Shown: one piece after another, positions 32,072-40,170 of the stretch | Layout of the letters: every line of letters starts with the position of its first letter | How positions within the stretch are numbered: position 1 is the stretch's first letter | Origin: Actinoplanes italicus | GTDB lineage: Bacteria; Actinomycetota; Actinomycetes; Mycobacteriales; Micromonosporaceae | Direction of reading: 5' to 3' | Assembly (NCBI RefSeq): GCF_003001815.1 | Contig: NZ_PVMZ01000008.1 | Span: 1 to 64,000, forward strand | Length of the DNA: 64,000 bases | Program-made: the position numbers and the translations under genes | Notes under the pieces: model-generated | Databases searched by the model: none | What the model was told of the DNA's origin: nothing | What the model saw: only the letters and a program-made list of their open reading frames with translations

Positions 32072-33126
32072 GCTGCGAGGGTAGAGGCCTCCAGAAGGGT
32101 GACATAGAGCGTGAGCCCCGGACCGAACGCGAGCATGATGATCGATCTCGGTGGATTCGGGAGGCGGCGCAGCTCGTCGAGTACGAGCAGGACCGTGGGT
32201 GAGGAGCAGTTGCCGCGGGCGGCCAGCACCGCGCGGGAGGTGGCGAGCGCGGTGTCGTCGAGGCCGAGCCGCTCCTGGACCACGTCGAGGATCTTGGGGC
32301 CGCCCGGGTGCACGGCCCAGCCGTCGACGTCGGCGATGGTCCGTCCGTGCCGTTCCAGGACCTGGTCGACGAGACCGCGGACGTGTGCGGCGAGCACCGA
32401 CGGCACCCTCGGCGAGAGTCCCATCCGGAAGCCCTGGTCGGTGATCTCCCACGTCATGTGGTCGGCCGTGGAGGTGTCGGTGATCGCGGCGACCTCGCGT
32501 ACGGCGTACCCCGGTGAATCCGCCGTGACCACGACGGCGGCCGCGGCGTCGGAGAACAGCGCGTGGGAGACGATCTGCTGGATGTCGGTACGGGAGCCGG
32601 CCGGCTGCAGGTGCAGGCTGGTGAGCTCCGCGCAGAGCAGCAGGGCCGGCCGGCCGCGGGCGGTGACGAAGTCGCTGACCGTGCCGAGGCCCGGCAACGC
32701 CGCGTAACAGCCCATGTGCCCGACGACGAGTCGTTGCAGGTTCGGTGACATTCCCATGTCCCGGGCGAGCAGGATGTCCAGGCCCGGAGTGGCGTAGCCG
32801 GTGCAGGAACAGACCGCGAACAGCCCCAGATCGCCGGCCGCGATCCCGGCGTCGGCGAGGGCCCGGCTGACCGCCGCCTTGCCCAGCGGCATCACTTCAG
32901 CCTGGTAGCGGCGCATCCGGCGTTCTGTGGACCACTCGGAGACGTCCTCCAGCAGCGGGCTCACGACGGCCTGCCTTGTGCGTACGCCGGCGTTCGCGAA
33001 GATGCGCCGGGCCAGTCCGCTGCGTGACCCCGCGTAGTGGCGGGCGAAGTAACCATCCCATAGGTCGTCCTGGGCGGTCGCGGGTGGCAGGGCGACACCC
33101 AGGCCGCTGATCGCCGCCGTCACCAT
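32068..33126 (-). CDS. Type III polyketide synthase
   Basis: It encodes 352 residues, normal for a chalcone-synthase-like enzyme. The triad is visible: Cys106 in CSCTGYATPG, His273 in VHPGGPKIL and Asn306 in GNCSSPT. The C-terminal GFGPG loop reads AFGPGLTLYV. The enzyme condenses malonyl units onto an acyl starter and cyclises the chain. Starts ATG 33126 and GTG 33123 are both possible; either overlaps the acyl-CoA dehydrogenase stop. The neighbours (dehydrogenase, methyltransferase, UbiA) suggest an alkyl-resorcinol, pyrone or quinone product that is then methylated and perhaps prenylated. Substrates cannot be read from the sequence. Confidence 0.92.
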   Translation of the reverse strand: MVTAAISGLGVALPPATAQDDLWDGYFARHYAGSRSGLARRIFANAGVRTRQAVVSPLLEDVSEWSTERRMRRYQAEVMPLGKAAVSRALADAGIAAGDLGLFAVCSCTGYATPGLDILLARDMGMSPNLQRLVVGHMGCYAALPGLGTVSDFVTARGRPALLLCAELTSLHLQPAGSRTDIQQIVSHALFSDAAAAVVVTADSPGYAVREVAAITDTSTADHMTWEITDQGFRMGLSPRVPSVLAAHVRGLVDQVLERHGRTIADVDGWAVHPGGPKILDVVQERLGLDDTALATSRAVLAARGNCSSPTVLLVLDELRRLPNPPRSIIMLAFGPGLTLYVTLLEASTLAA

Positions 33127-34277
33127 CGCGGTGCCACCCCGTCGGCGTCCGGGTCGCCGCCGAGCGCGTCCACCCCGAGCCAGTCGGCGCAGACGTCGCC
33201 GGTGGCCGGTTGCAGTGAGCCGGCCCGCGCGTCCCGGTAGAGCCGTTCCAGCGGATGCCCACGGCGCATCGCGGAGGTGCCGGCCGCCTCCAGCATCGAC
33301 GCCGCCACCTCGGCGGCGGTGCTTCCGGCGAGCAGTTTCGCCCGCCACACCCAACGGTTCGTCTCGGCGTCGCCGGGTGCCTCGTCGACCCGGCGGGCCG
33401 CTTCCCGGGTCACCAGGTGAGCGGCGGCGACCGCGGCGTCGGCCCGGCCGATGCGCGACCGCACGGCTGGGAGCCCGCCCAGGCCACGCGCCTGCACGTG
33501 TTCGACGGCGGCGTCGACGGCGGCCCGGGCCACACCCACGTAGACGGCGGCGTAGCTGGCGACCATCCAGTGGGGCGCGAGCTGGGCCACCGCCAGGGCC
33601 AGGCCCTCGACACCGCCGAGCAGCGCGGCGGCCGGCACGGTGACGTCCACGTGCAGGTCGTGGGAGGCGGTGGCGCGCATGCCGAGGGCGTCCCAGGTCG
33701 GTTCCACCCGCAGACCGTCACCGGCCGTGACCAGGAATTGCGAGACCTGCGACGGGTCGGCGGCGCTGCGGGCGGCGATCAGGTACGCGTCCGCGTGCCC
33801 GGCCCCCGAGCAGAACGTCTTCGAGCCCTTGATCCGGTAGCCGCCGTCCACCGGTTCGTAGGTGGTGGCCAGCCGGGACAGCCGGGACCCGGCACCCCGT
33901 TCGCTCATCGCGACGGCGTACCAGCTACCCCCGGCCGCAGCCTTGAGCGCGTCGTCGCGAGCCGCCAGCGCCTCCGGCGGGAGCCCGAGCGCCTCGGCCA
34001 GCTCGTCGGTGACGCCGCTGAGGGCGCCGGTCACCGAGGCGTGCATGTTGAAGATCAGGGCGGTGGCGCCGTTGCCGCGGGCCAGTTCGTAGGCGACGTC
34101 CGCGTACTGGCTGAAGCCCGCCCCGGCGCCGCCCAGCCGCGCCGGGACCATCAGGCCGAAGAATCCGGCGTCACGGAGATCGGCGAAGTCGTCGGCGGGG
34201 AACATTCCGTCACGGTCGGTATCGGGGGCACGGGCCGCTAATCGTGGCGCCAGCCGCCGGGCGTCATCCAGCAGCAT
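33120..34277 (-). CDS. Acyl-CoA dehydrogenase-family protein
   Basis: It encodes 385 residues from ATG 34277, six bases after CAGGAG. Three domains of the ACAD fold are seen: helical N-terminus (AGFFGLMVPARLGGAGAGFSQ), middle beta domain (AVAMSERGAGSRLSRL, YRIKGSKTFCSGAGHAD) and C-terminal helical bundle (AAAHLVTREAARRVDEAP, AAGTSAMRRGHPLERLYRD). FAD binding is expected; the catalytic Glu cannot be located with confidence. It could desaturate an acyl-CoA starter for the PKS, or oxidise the aromatic product as related flavoprotein hydroxylases do. It overlaps the methyltransferase by 14 bp and the PKS by 7 bp. Confidence 0.85.
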   Translation of the reverse strand: MLLDDARRLAPRLAARAPDTDRDGMFPADDFADLRDAGFFGLMVPARLGGAGAGFSQYADVAYELARGNGATALIFNMHASVTGALSGVTDELAEALGLPPEALAARDDALKAAAGGSWYAVAMSERGAGSRLSRLATTYEPVDGGYRIKGSKTFCSGAGHADAYLIAARSAADPSQVSQFLVTAGDGLRVEPTWDALGMRATASHDLHVDVTVPAAALLGGVEGLALAVAQLAPHWMVASYAAVYVGVARAAVDAAVEHVQARGLGGLPAVRSRIGRADAAVAAAHLVTREAARRVDEAPGDAETNRWVWRAKLLAGSTAAEVAASMLEAAGTSAMRRGHPLERLYRDARAGSLQPATGDVCADWLGVDALGGDPDADGVAPRW

Positions 34278-35010
34278 GGGCAACTCCTGTTTCGTGAGCA
34301 CGTCCTTCGATACCCCGGATTTTGCGGCCGATGCCTTGGTAGAGGACCGCGGTCGACGGGACCGGAACGATCCGGCGGCCGTGCGCCGGCCGGCGCAGCA
34401 CCAGCCAGCGGAACAGTCCGGTCAGGCTGGGCCGCACTCCGCGGATGCGTAGTGGCACTCCGTGCCGGGCGAATTCGGCGACCAGCCGGCGCGGCGGCAC
34501 GAACAGCGCCGGATCGTGCAGGCCGGGCGGGGCGATGCCGAGCCGTTCCCCGAGCGTCACGGTGATCAGCCGGCTAAGGCCCGTGTCGTTGAGTGTGTCG
34601 AGCACCACAATGCCGCCCGGGCGCAGCACCCGGCACAGCTCGGCGACCGTGCCGGGCAGGTCGGTGACGTGCTCCAGGATCTCGCCGGCCACCACCACGT
34701 CGGCGCTGTGCGGGGCCAGCGGCAGCGCCGTCACGTCGCCGAGGACCGCGGTCACGCCGCGCGGCGCGGCCTGTTCGAGACCGGTGCGGCGCAGGTCGAC
34801 GCCGATGTGCCGGTAGCCCTTACCGCGCAGGTGGGGCGCGAGCAGGCCGCCTCCGCAGCCTGCGTCGACCAGGATCCGGCCGGGTCCGGGGGCGGGCGGG
34901 ACGAGGGCGGCACGGGCGGCGGCGAGCCAGTGCAGCAGGGCGAAGGTTCCGGTCGGGTGCCACCACTCGGCGGCGAGGTCGTCGTACTGACGTGGATCGT
35001 TGCGCGGCAT
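34264..35010 (-). CDS. SAM-dependent O-methyltransferase, UbiG-like
   Basis: It encodes about 248 residues if ATG 35010 (MPRNDPRQYDDLAAEWW) is the start; ATG 35019 or GTG 35058 would lengthen it. The opening NDxxQYDDLAxEWW is that of UbiG/3-O-methyltransferases. Motif I is LVDAGCGGGLLAPHL, followed by ADVVVAGEILEHV and LRPGGIVVLDTLN. No ribosome binding site precedes any start. It is the first gene of the four-gene minus-strand PKS cluster and presumably methylates the phenolic or quinol product. A perfect 16-bp palindrome abuts its start. Confidence 0.85.
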   Translation of the reverse strand: MPRNDPRQYDDLAAEWWHPTGTFALLHWLAAARAALVPPAPGPGRILVDAGCGGGLLAPHLRGKGYRHIGVDLRRTGLEQAAPRGVTAVLGDVTALPLAPHSADVVVAGEILEHVTDLPGTVAELCRVLRPGGIVVLDTLNDTGLSRLITVTLGERLGIAPPGLHDPALFVPPRRLVAEFARHGVPLRIRGVRPSLTGLFRWLVLRRPAHGRRIVPVPSTAVLYQGIGRKIRGIEGRAHETGVAHAAG

Positions 35011-35026
35011 CGATCGCATGCGATCG
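35011..35026. promoter_or_regulatory. Perfect 16-bp palindrome between methyltransferase and UbiA genes
   Basis: CGATCGCATGCGATCG is its own reverse complement. It lies in the short divergent spacer, directly upstream of the methyltransferase ATG at 35010 and 42 bp before the UbiA ATG. It is well placed to be an operator for both directions, though part of it could be coding if translation starts at 35019. Confidence 0.4.
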
Positions 35027-35067
35027 AGACTGGCACGGCTCGGGCCCGGCCACCACACTTACGAGTC

Positions 35068-35895
35068 ATGTCCCGTGCGCTCGCGCTGCTCAGATCAGCA
35101 CATCCGGAACCGGGCGGCGCGGTCACCGTGGCCATCACGCTGCTGGCCGCCGGGGCGGGGCACCGTGGGTGGCGGCTGGCCGCGGTCGCCGCGACGGTGG
35201 CGGCCACCCAGCTCGCGGTGGGCTGGGTCAACGACTGGCTGGACGCGGAACGTGACCGGGCCAGCGGGCGGCTCGACAAACCGGTCGCGTCGGGGGCGGT
35301 CACCGCGCGTGCCGTCGGACTCTCCGGACTTCTGGCCGCGCTGGCCGTACCCCTCCTCGCCCTGCCCCTGGGTCTTGAGGCGACGCTGGCGATCTCGGTC
35401 GCCATGGTGGTCGCCCTGCTCTACGACTGGCCGCTCAAGAACACCGCGTTCTCGGTGCTCCCCTATCTGATCTCTTTCGGTCTGCTACCGGCATTCGTGG
35501 TGCTGGCGCTGCCCGGCTCCCCTGCCCCGCCGGTGTGGCTGGTCGCGGCGGGCGCCCTGCTGGGTGGTGGCGCGCATTTCGCCAACGTGCTGCCCGATCT
35601 CGCCGACGACGCGGCCACCGGGATCCACGGCCTGCCGCACCGCATCGGCGCGAGGGGGTCGCAGCTGGCCGCCGCGGTGCTCCTGCTGGGCGCGACACTC
35701 ACGCTGGTCCTCGGGCCGCCCGGGCCGCCGTCGTGGTCCGGGCTGGCTGCGGGCGCGGCCGCCGTCGTGGTCCTGCCATGGGGCTGGTACGCCGCGCGCC
35801 GCGCCGAGGGGCGGCCGGTCGCACTCTTCCGGGCGGTCGTCGTGGTGGCCCTGATCGACGTCCTGCTGCTGGTCCTCAGCGGCCGGGTGACCTGA
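35068..35895 (+). CDS. UbiA-family prenyltransferase
   Basis: It encodes 275 residues from ATG 35068. About eight membrane helices are seen. The two Asp-rich motifs that bind prenyl diphosphate and Mg are NDWLDAERDRASGRLDKP (NDxxDxxxD) and NVLPDLADDAATG (DxxxD). UbiA enzymes attach isoprenoid chains to aromatic or related acceptors in the membrane. It is divergent from the methyltransferase/ACAD/type III PKS operon, so a role in prenylating or anchoring that product is a reasonable hypothesis; a separate housekeeping role such as in quinone synthesis is possible. Confidence 0.9.
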   Translation: MSRALALLRSAHPEPGGAVTVAITLLAAGAGHRGWRLAAVAATVAATQLAVGWVNDWLDAERDRASGRLDKPVASGAVTARAVGLSGLLAALAVPLLALPLGLEATLAISVAMVVALLYDWPLKNTAFSVLPYLISFGLLPAFVVLALPGSPAPPVWLVAAGALLGGGAHFANVLPDLADDAATGIHGLPHRIGARGSQLAAAVLLLGATLTLVLGPPGPPSWSGLAAGAAAVVVLPWGWYAARRAEGRPVALFRAVVVVALIDVLLLVLSGRVT

Positions 35896-35999
35896 GGTTC
35901 TCAGCGGCCCGGCGACCTGATGGATGGGTCCCCGCACGCGCACGATCGTCGCCCACTACGCTGATCTAACACCTTGGTGTCTCTATTTGGAGGATCGTG

Positions 36000-36674
36000 A
36001 TGCGCTCCCTGGGAACCCGTCGCGCCGCTCTGGTCGCGGGTGCCGCCACGGTCGCTGCGCTGGCATTGGGCGGCTGCTCGGCCGGCCAGGTCGCCGAGAC
36101 CGCCATCCTGGACGCGCCGATCGCCGGCGTGAACACGAAGTCGGCCACCGGCAGCGTGCTCATCCGCAACCTGCAGGTGGAGTACAACGGCGTCGAGGGC
36201 TACCACGCCAAGGAGAACGCGCCGCTCGAGCTGAGTCTGTACAACCAGACCAACGAGACGGTCACCGTCACGATCAGCCCCAAGGCGCCGGACCGTCCGC
36301 AGGTCGTCGGTGCCACCCAGGTCGGGTTCGTCAGCACGGCGACCGTCACGACGCCGGGTGAGGTCGCCTCCTCGACCAGCGCCGGCCCGTCGGCGGGCCC
36401 TGCCGCGAGCGCCGCCCCGACCGCCACGGTGAAGCCCGCGCAGATCAAGATCGCCCCGCAGGGTTCCGCCCTGTTCCGGCCGACCGACAGCGCCCAGCTC
36501 CAGGTCATCGGTCTGAGCGACGACCTCAAGCCGGGCATGTCCGTCAGCCTGGTCTTCGAGTTCAGTGACGACGCCACTCCGCTCGAGGTGCAGGCGCCGG
36601 TCGCGTCGCCGCTCACCCCGGCTCCGCGCGGTTCCGCCGAGGTCCACGGCGAGTCCGAGGGCGAAGGCCACTGA
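36000..36674 (+). CDS. LpqE-like lipoprotein
   Basis: It encodes 224 residues from ATG 36000, six bases after GGAGG; GTG 35997 is an alternative. The signal peptide ends in a lipobox (LALGGCSAG), giving lipidation at Cys24. The mature part has a beta-sandwich-like domain (SVLIRNLQVEYNG, PLELSLYNQTNETVTVTI, SVSLVFEFSDD) interrupted by a Ser/Ala/Pro stretch. Its place just before radA is that of lpqE in mycobacteria, which supports orthology. Precise function unknown. Confidence 0.8.
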   Translation: MRSLGTRRAALVAGAATVAALALGGCSAGQVAETAILDAPIAGVNTKSATGSVLIRNLQVEYNGVEGYHAKENAPLELSLYNQTNETVTVTISPKAPDRPQVVGATQVGFVSTATVTTPGEVASSTSAGPSAGPAASAAPTATVKPAQIKIAPQGSALFRPTDSAQLQVIGLSDDLKPGMSVSLVFEFSDDATPLEVQAPVASPLTPAPRGSAEVHGESEGEGH

Positions 36675-36712
36675 CGTCCGGAGTTGTCGTACCCCCGAGC
36701 TAGCGTGTCGGG

Positions 36713-38134
36713 GTGACGACCTCCCGCTCCACCGCCAAGGCTCCCAAGGCCGCCTACGTCTGCGACGCCTGTGGCCACCAGCCACCGAAGTGGCTGGGCC
36801 GCTGTCCGGAGTGCGGTGAGTGGGGCTCGATCATCGAGTCCACGGTCACCGTGGCCGCCACCGGCCGCGTGGTCAGCTCCCGCATGCCGGCCGAGCCGGC
36901 CCGCCCGATCGCGCAGATCAGCGCGGCTCCCGCGCGGGCTGTGGCGACCGGGGTCGGCGAGCTCGACCGAGTGCTCGGCGGTGGTCTGGTGCCCGGTGCC
37001 GTGGTGCTTCTCGCCGGGGAGCCCGGCGTGGGCAAGTCGACACTGCTGCTCGACGTCGCCCAGCAGTGGGCGGCCGGGGCCGGCACGCCATCGCTGGTGG
37101 TCAGTGGTGAGGAGTCGGTCAGCCAGGTCCGTCTGCGGGCCGAGCGCCTCGGCGCCCTGCACGACAAGCTCTACCTGGCCTCGGAGAACGATCTCGGTAC
37201 GGTGATCGGCCACCTCGACGCGGTCAAGCCGGGCCTGCTGGTCCTCGACTCGGTGCAGACCGTCTCGGCCCCCGGCACCGAGGGCGTGCCGGGTGGTGTC
37301 ACCCAGGTGCGGGCGGTCACCGCCGCGCTGGTCTCGATCGCCAAGGAGCGGGGCATCGCCACCGTCCTGGTCGGTCACGTGACCAAGGACGGTCAGGTCG
37401 CCGGCCCACGCGTGCTCGAGCACCTGGTCGACGTGGTGCTGCACTTCGAGGGCGACAAGCACTCGTCGCTGCGCCTGGTGCGCGGTGTGAAGAACCGGTT
37501 CGGCGCCGCCGACGAGGTGGGCTGCTTCGAGATGCACGAGGGTGGCATCACCAGCCTGCCCGACCCGTCCGGGCTGTTCCTCACGCGCTATCTGGAGCCG
37601 GTTCCCGGCACCTGCGTCACCGTGGCGATGGAGGGCCGGCGGGCGCTGGTCACCGAGGTGCAGGCGCTGATCGGGGCCGAGGTGCAGGGTTCACCCCGCC
37701 GCACGGTGTCAGGTCTCGACCATGCCCGGCTCGCGATGGTGCTGGCCGTCCTGGAGCGCCGCACCAAGCAGCTCAAGCTCTACAACCGTGAGGTCTTCGC
37801 GGCCACTGTGGGCGGCATCCGGCTGATCGAGCCGTCCGCCGACCTGGCCATGGCCCTGGCCGTCGCGTCCGGCGGCCTCGACCTGGCGATGGCACCGCAT
37901 CTGGTGGCGATCGGCGAGGTCGGCCTGACCGGCGAGATCCGCCGGGTCGGCGCGGTGGGCCGGCGACTGGCCGAGGCGGCGCGGCTCGGTTTCAAGGTCG
38001 CGCTGGTGCCACCGGGCTGCGGTCCCGACGGCACGGCCGGTGTGCCCAAGAGCATGCAGGTCGTCGAGGTGAGCAATTTGCAGGCGGCGTTGCAGAGCGC
38101 GGCGCGCGCCTCGGCCGAGCACGGCTCCCGATGA
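36713..38134 (+). CDS. radA: DNA repair protein RadA
   Basis: It encodes 473 residues. An N-terminal C4 zinc finger (CDACGHQPPKWLGRCPECGEW, Cys17, 20, 31, 34) precedes a RecA-like ATPase with Walker A GEPGVGKST, the RadA motif VKNRFGA and a C-terminal Lon-protease-like domain (AGGLDLAMAPHLVAIGEVGLTGEIR). RadA drives branch migration of recombination intermediates. Start GTG 36713. It is followed 100 bp on by disA, a conserved partner; in other bacteria RadA binds and inhibits DisA. Confidence 0.97.
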   Translation: MTTSRSTAKAPKAAYVCDACGHQPPKWLGRCPECGEWGSIIESTVTVAATGRVVSSRMPAEPARPIAQISAAPARAVATGVGELDRVLGGGLVPGAVVLLAGEPGVGKSTLLLDVAQQWAAGAGTPSLVVSGEESVSQVRLRAERLGALHDKLYLASENDLGTVIGHLDAVKPGLLVLDSVQTVSAPGTEGVPGGVTQVRAVTAALVSIAKERGIATVLVGHVTKDGQVAGPRVLEHLVDVVLHFEGDKHSSLRLVRGVKNRFGAADEVGCFEMHEGGITSLPDPSGLFLTRYLEPVPGTCVTVAMEGRRALVTEVQALIGAEVQGSPRRTVSGLDHARLAMVLAVLERRTKQLKLYNREVFAATVGGIRLIEPSADLAMALAVASGGLDLAMAPHLVAIGEVGLTGEIRRVGAVGRRLAEAARLGFKVALVPPGCGPDGTAGVPKSMQVVEVSNLQAALQSAARASAEHGSR

Positions 38135-38199
38135 CCAGCCGATTCCAGTGACTGTGGGTCACGTTTCATCACGCTACGGAACATTCATCGAACCACGCC

Positions 38200-38235
38200 T
38201 CGTTGGCCTGGACCGTAGTCCGTAGAATGTCCGGG
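38200..38235 (+). promoter_or_regulatory. Candidate disA promoter giving a leaderless mRNA
   Basis: A good -10 hexamer TAGAAT (38223-38228) ends six bases before the disA GTG (38235), so transcription would start at or next to the start codon. The -35 is weak (TCGTTG, 17 bp upstream). No ribosome binding site precedes the GTG, which fits leaderless translation. Confidence 0.35.
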
Positions 38236-39416
38236 TGCCGCTCGACCGCGATGGTTCAAAGCCCGCCGCCAGTTCAACGCCGCGTCCCGGCGTCAACGGC
38301 GCGGGGCATCGCGCGATGACGCCGGTTGCGGGAGCCGGTCTGACCGGTGGCGCGAGTGATCCGCTGCGGGCCAACCTGGCCCTCATGGCGCCCGGCACCG
38401 CCCTGCGCGACGGTCTGGAGCGCATCCTGCGGGGCCGCACCGGCGCGCTCATCGTCCTGGGCTACGACGCTGTCGTGGAGACCATCTGCACCGGCGGTTT
38501 CCCGCTCGACGTGGAGTTCTCCGCCACCCGGCTCCGCGAGCTGTGCAAGATGGACGGCGCCGTGGTCCTGTCCAGCGACGGCACCCGGATAGTCCGGGCC
38601 GCCGTCCATCTGATGCCCGACCCGTCGATCCCGTCCGAGGAGTCCGGCACCCGGCACCGCACCGCCGAGCGGGTCGCCAAGCAGTCCGGTTACCCGGTGA
38701 TCTCGGTGAGCCAGTCGATGCACATCATCGGTCTGTATGTGAACGGGCAGCGGCACGTCCTCGACGACTCGGCGGCCATCCTGTCGCGCGCCAACCAGGC
38801 CCTCGCCACGCTCGAGCGTTACAAGCTCCGCCTCGACGAGGTGTCCGGCACACTGTCCGCCCTCGAGATCGAGGACCTGGTCACCGTCCGCGACGCGGTC
38901 GCCGTGGTGCAGCGTCTCGAGATGGTCCGGCGGATCGCCGACGAGATCTCCGGGTATGTGGTCGAGCTCGGCACCGACGGCCGTCTCCTCGCCCTGCAGC
39001 TCGACGAGCTCATGGCCGGTGTCGACGCCGACCGCACCCTGGTCATCCGCGACTACCTGCCGTCCGGCCGCAAGGCCCGCACCCTGGACGAGGCCCTCGT
39101 CGAGCTCGACCTGCTCACCGCCACCGAGATGATCGACCTGGTGGCGGTCGCCAAGGCGATCGGCTACCCGGGCGCCTCCGACTCGCTGGACGCCGCCGTC
39201 TCGCCGCGCGGGTTCCGGCTGCTGGCCAAGGTGCCCCGGCTGCCCGCCCAGATCGTCGACCGGCTCGTCGACCACTTCGGCAGTCTGCAGCGTCTGCTCG
39301 GCGCCACGGTCGAGGACCTCCAGGCCGTCGAGGGCGTCGGCGATGCCCGGGCGCGGGGTGTCCGCGAAGGGCTGTCGCGTCTGGCCGAGGCGTCGATCCT
39401 GGAACGCTACGTCTGA
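38235..39416 (+). CDS. disA: DNA integrity scanning protein, diadenylate cyclase
   Basis: It encodes 393 residues. The DAC domain shows the catalytic motifs DGA (Asp107-Gly-Ala) and RHR (140-142), which condense two ATP to c-di-AMP. A helical linker and a C-terminal helix-hairpin-helix DNA-binding domain (LVDHFGSLQRLLGATVEDL, VEGVGDARARGVREGL) follow; the protein works as an octamer that stalls on branched DNA. The N-terminus is about 30 residues longer than the usual start (LRANLALMAPGTALRDGL), so an internal start at codon 28 is possible. Partnered with radA. Confidence 0.97.
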   Translation: MPLDRDGSKPAASSTPRPGVNGAGHRAMTPVAGAGLTGGASDPLRANLALMAPGTALRDGLERILRGRTGALIVLGYDAVVETICTGGFPLDVEFSATRLRELCKMDGAVVLSSDGTRIVRAAVHLMPDPSIPSEESGTRHRTAERVAKQSGYPVISVSQSMHIIGLYVNGQRHVLDDSAAILSRANQALATLERYKLRLDEVSGTLSALEIEDLVTVRDAVAVVQRLEMVRRIADEISGYVVELGTDGRLLALQLDELMAGVDADRTLVIRDYLPSGRKARTLDEALVELDLLTATEMIDLVAVAKAIGYPGASDSLDAAVSPRGFRLLAKVPRLPAQIVDRLVDHFGSLQRLLGATVEDLQAVEGVGDARARGVREGLSRLAEASILERYV

Positions 39417-39448
39417 CGACGGGCCGCTACCTCCGGGTGAATCGGCGA

Positions 39449-39462
39449 GTGACATGCGTCAC
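39449..39462. promoter_or_regulatory. Inverted repeat downstream of disA
   Basis: GTGAC-ATGC-GTCAC is a perfect inverted repeat with 5-bp arms in the 243-bp spacer between the convergent disA and 2H phosphoesterase genes. It may be a weak terminator hairpin or a protein site; nothing else is evident in the spacer. Confidence 0.25.
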
Positions 39463-39659
39463 CCGTCCGGCCCGGACAGACGGTCGCCTGATCGCGTTTC
39501 CCATGTGCCGGTGGTCGGCCAGCGTCACGTTACGTAGTTCCCCCGGCTGTGGCATGGGTTTCGGTGACCGGACGCCTCAGCCCGAAAGTGGCGCTGGGGC
39601 CCGGGACCACCGCGGATGTCGCCGGCCACACCACCGGGGTACTCGTAGCCGTACCGAAA

Positions 39660-40169
39660 TCAAAGGTTGTGGCTTATGTCCTGGGAATGGTCGGCCAGCG
39701 CCGCGCCGACGACGGTCGCGCGTATCGGCAGGTATTCCAGGCAGCGCCGGACCGCCGGGGCCATCACCGGGTTGGGGACCCGCAGCGAGATCGTGCAGTG
39801 CGGCACCCACCGCCCCGGCCGGTAGTGGTCCCAGATCTCGACGCCGCCCGCGGTGAGGCGCTCGTGGACGGCCCGATGGTGCGCCAGCAGCTCCTCGGTC
39901 ACGGTGACGCCGAGCCAGAGGACGCGACCGACGAACTGGCCGACGAAGTCGAACTCGAGGGTCAGGCCACGACCGACCGGGAAGCCGTCGAGCGCCGACG
40001 CCACCGCATGCGGGTCGATGCGGTGGGCGGCTGCCAGCGAGACGTGCGGGCGGTGCTTCTGGTGCAGCGAGCCGAGCGACGGGATGCCCTCGTCGTCCAG
40101 GGCGCGCCAGAGGGTCCGTACCCGGCGTGTCGTGTCGACGTCCAGGTACAGCTCCAGTGCCGCGACCAA
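39660..40169 (-). CDS. 2'-5' RNA ligase-like 2H phosphoesterase
   Basis: It encodes 169 residues. The two H-x-(T/S) active-site motifs of the superfamily are HVSLA (about residue 42-46) and HCTISLRV (about 124-131), about 80 residues apart. Family members cleave or form 2'-5' phosphodiester bonds and hydrolyse cyclic phosphates. The start is a TTG (40169) beside the stop of the upstream gene, which suggests coupled translation. Its convergent neighbour is disA, but a link to c-di-AMP is speculation. Confidence 0.85.
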   Translation of the reverse strand: MVAALELYLDVDTTRRVRTLWRALDDEGIPSLGSLHQKHRPHVSLAAAHRIDPHAVASALDGFPVGRGLTLEFDFVGQFVGRVLWLGVTVTEELLAHHRAVHERLTAGGVEIWDHYRPGRWVPHCTISLRVPNPVMAPAVRRCLEYLPIRATVVGAALADHSQDISHNL

Positions 40170-40170
40170 A

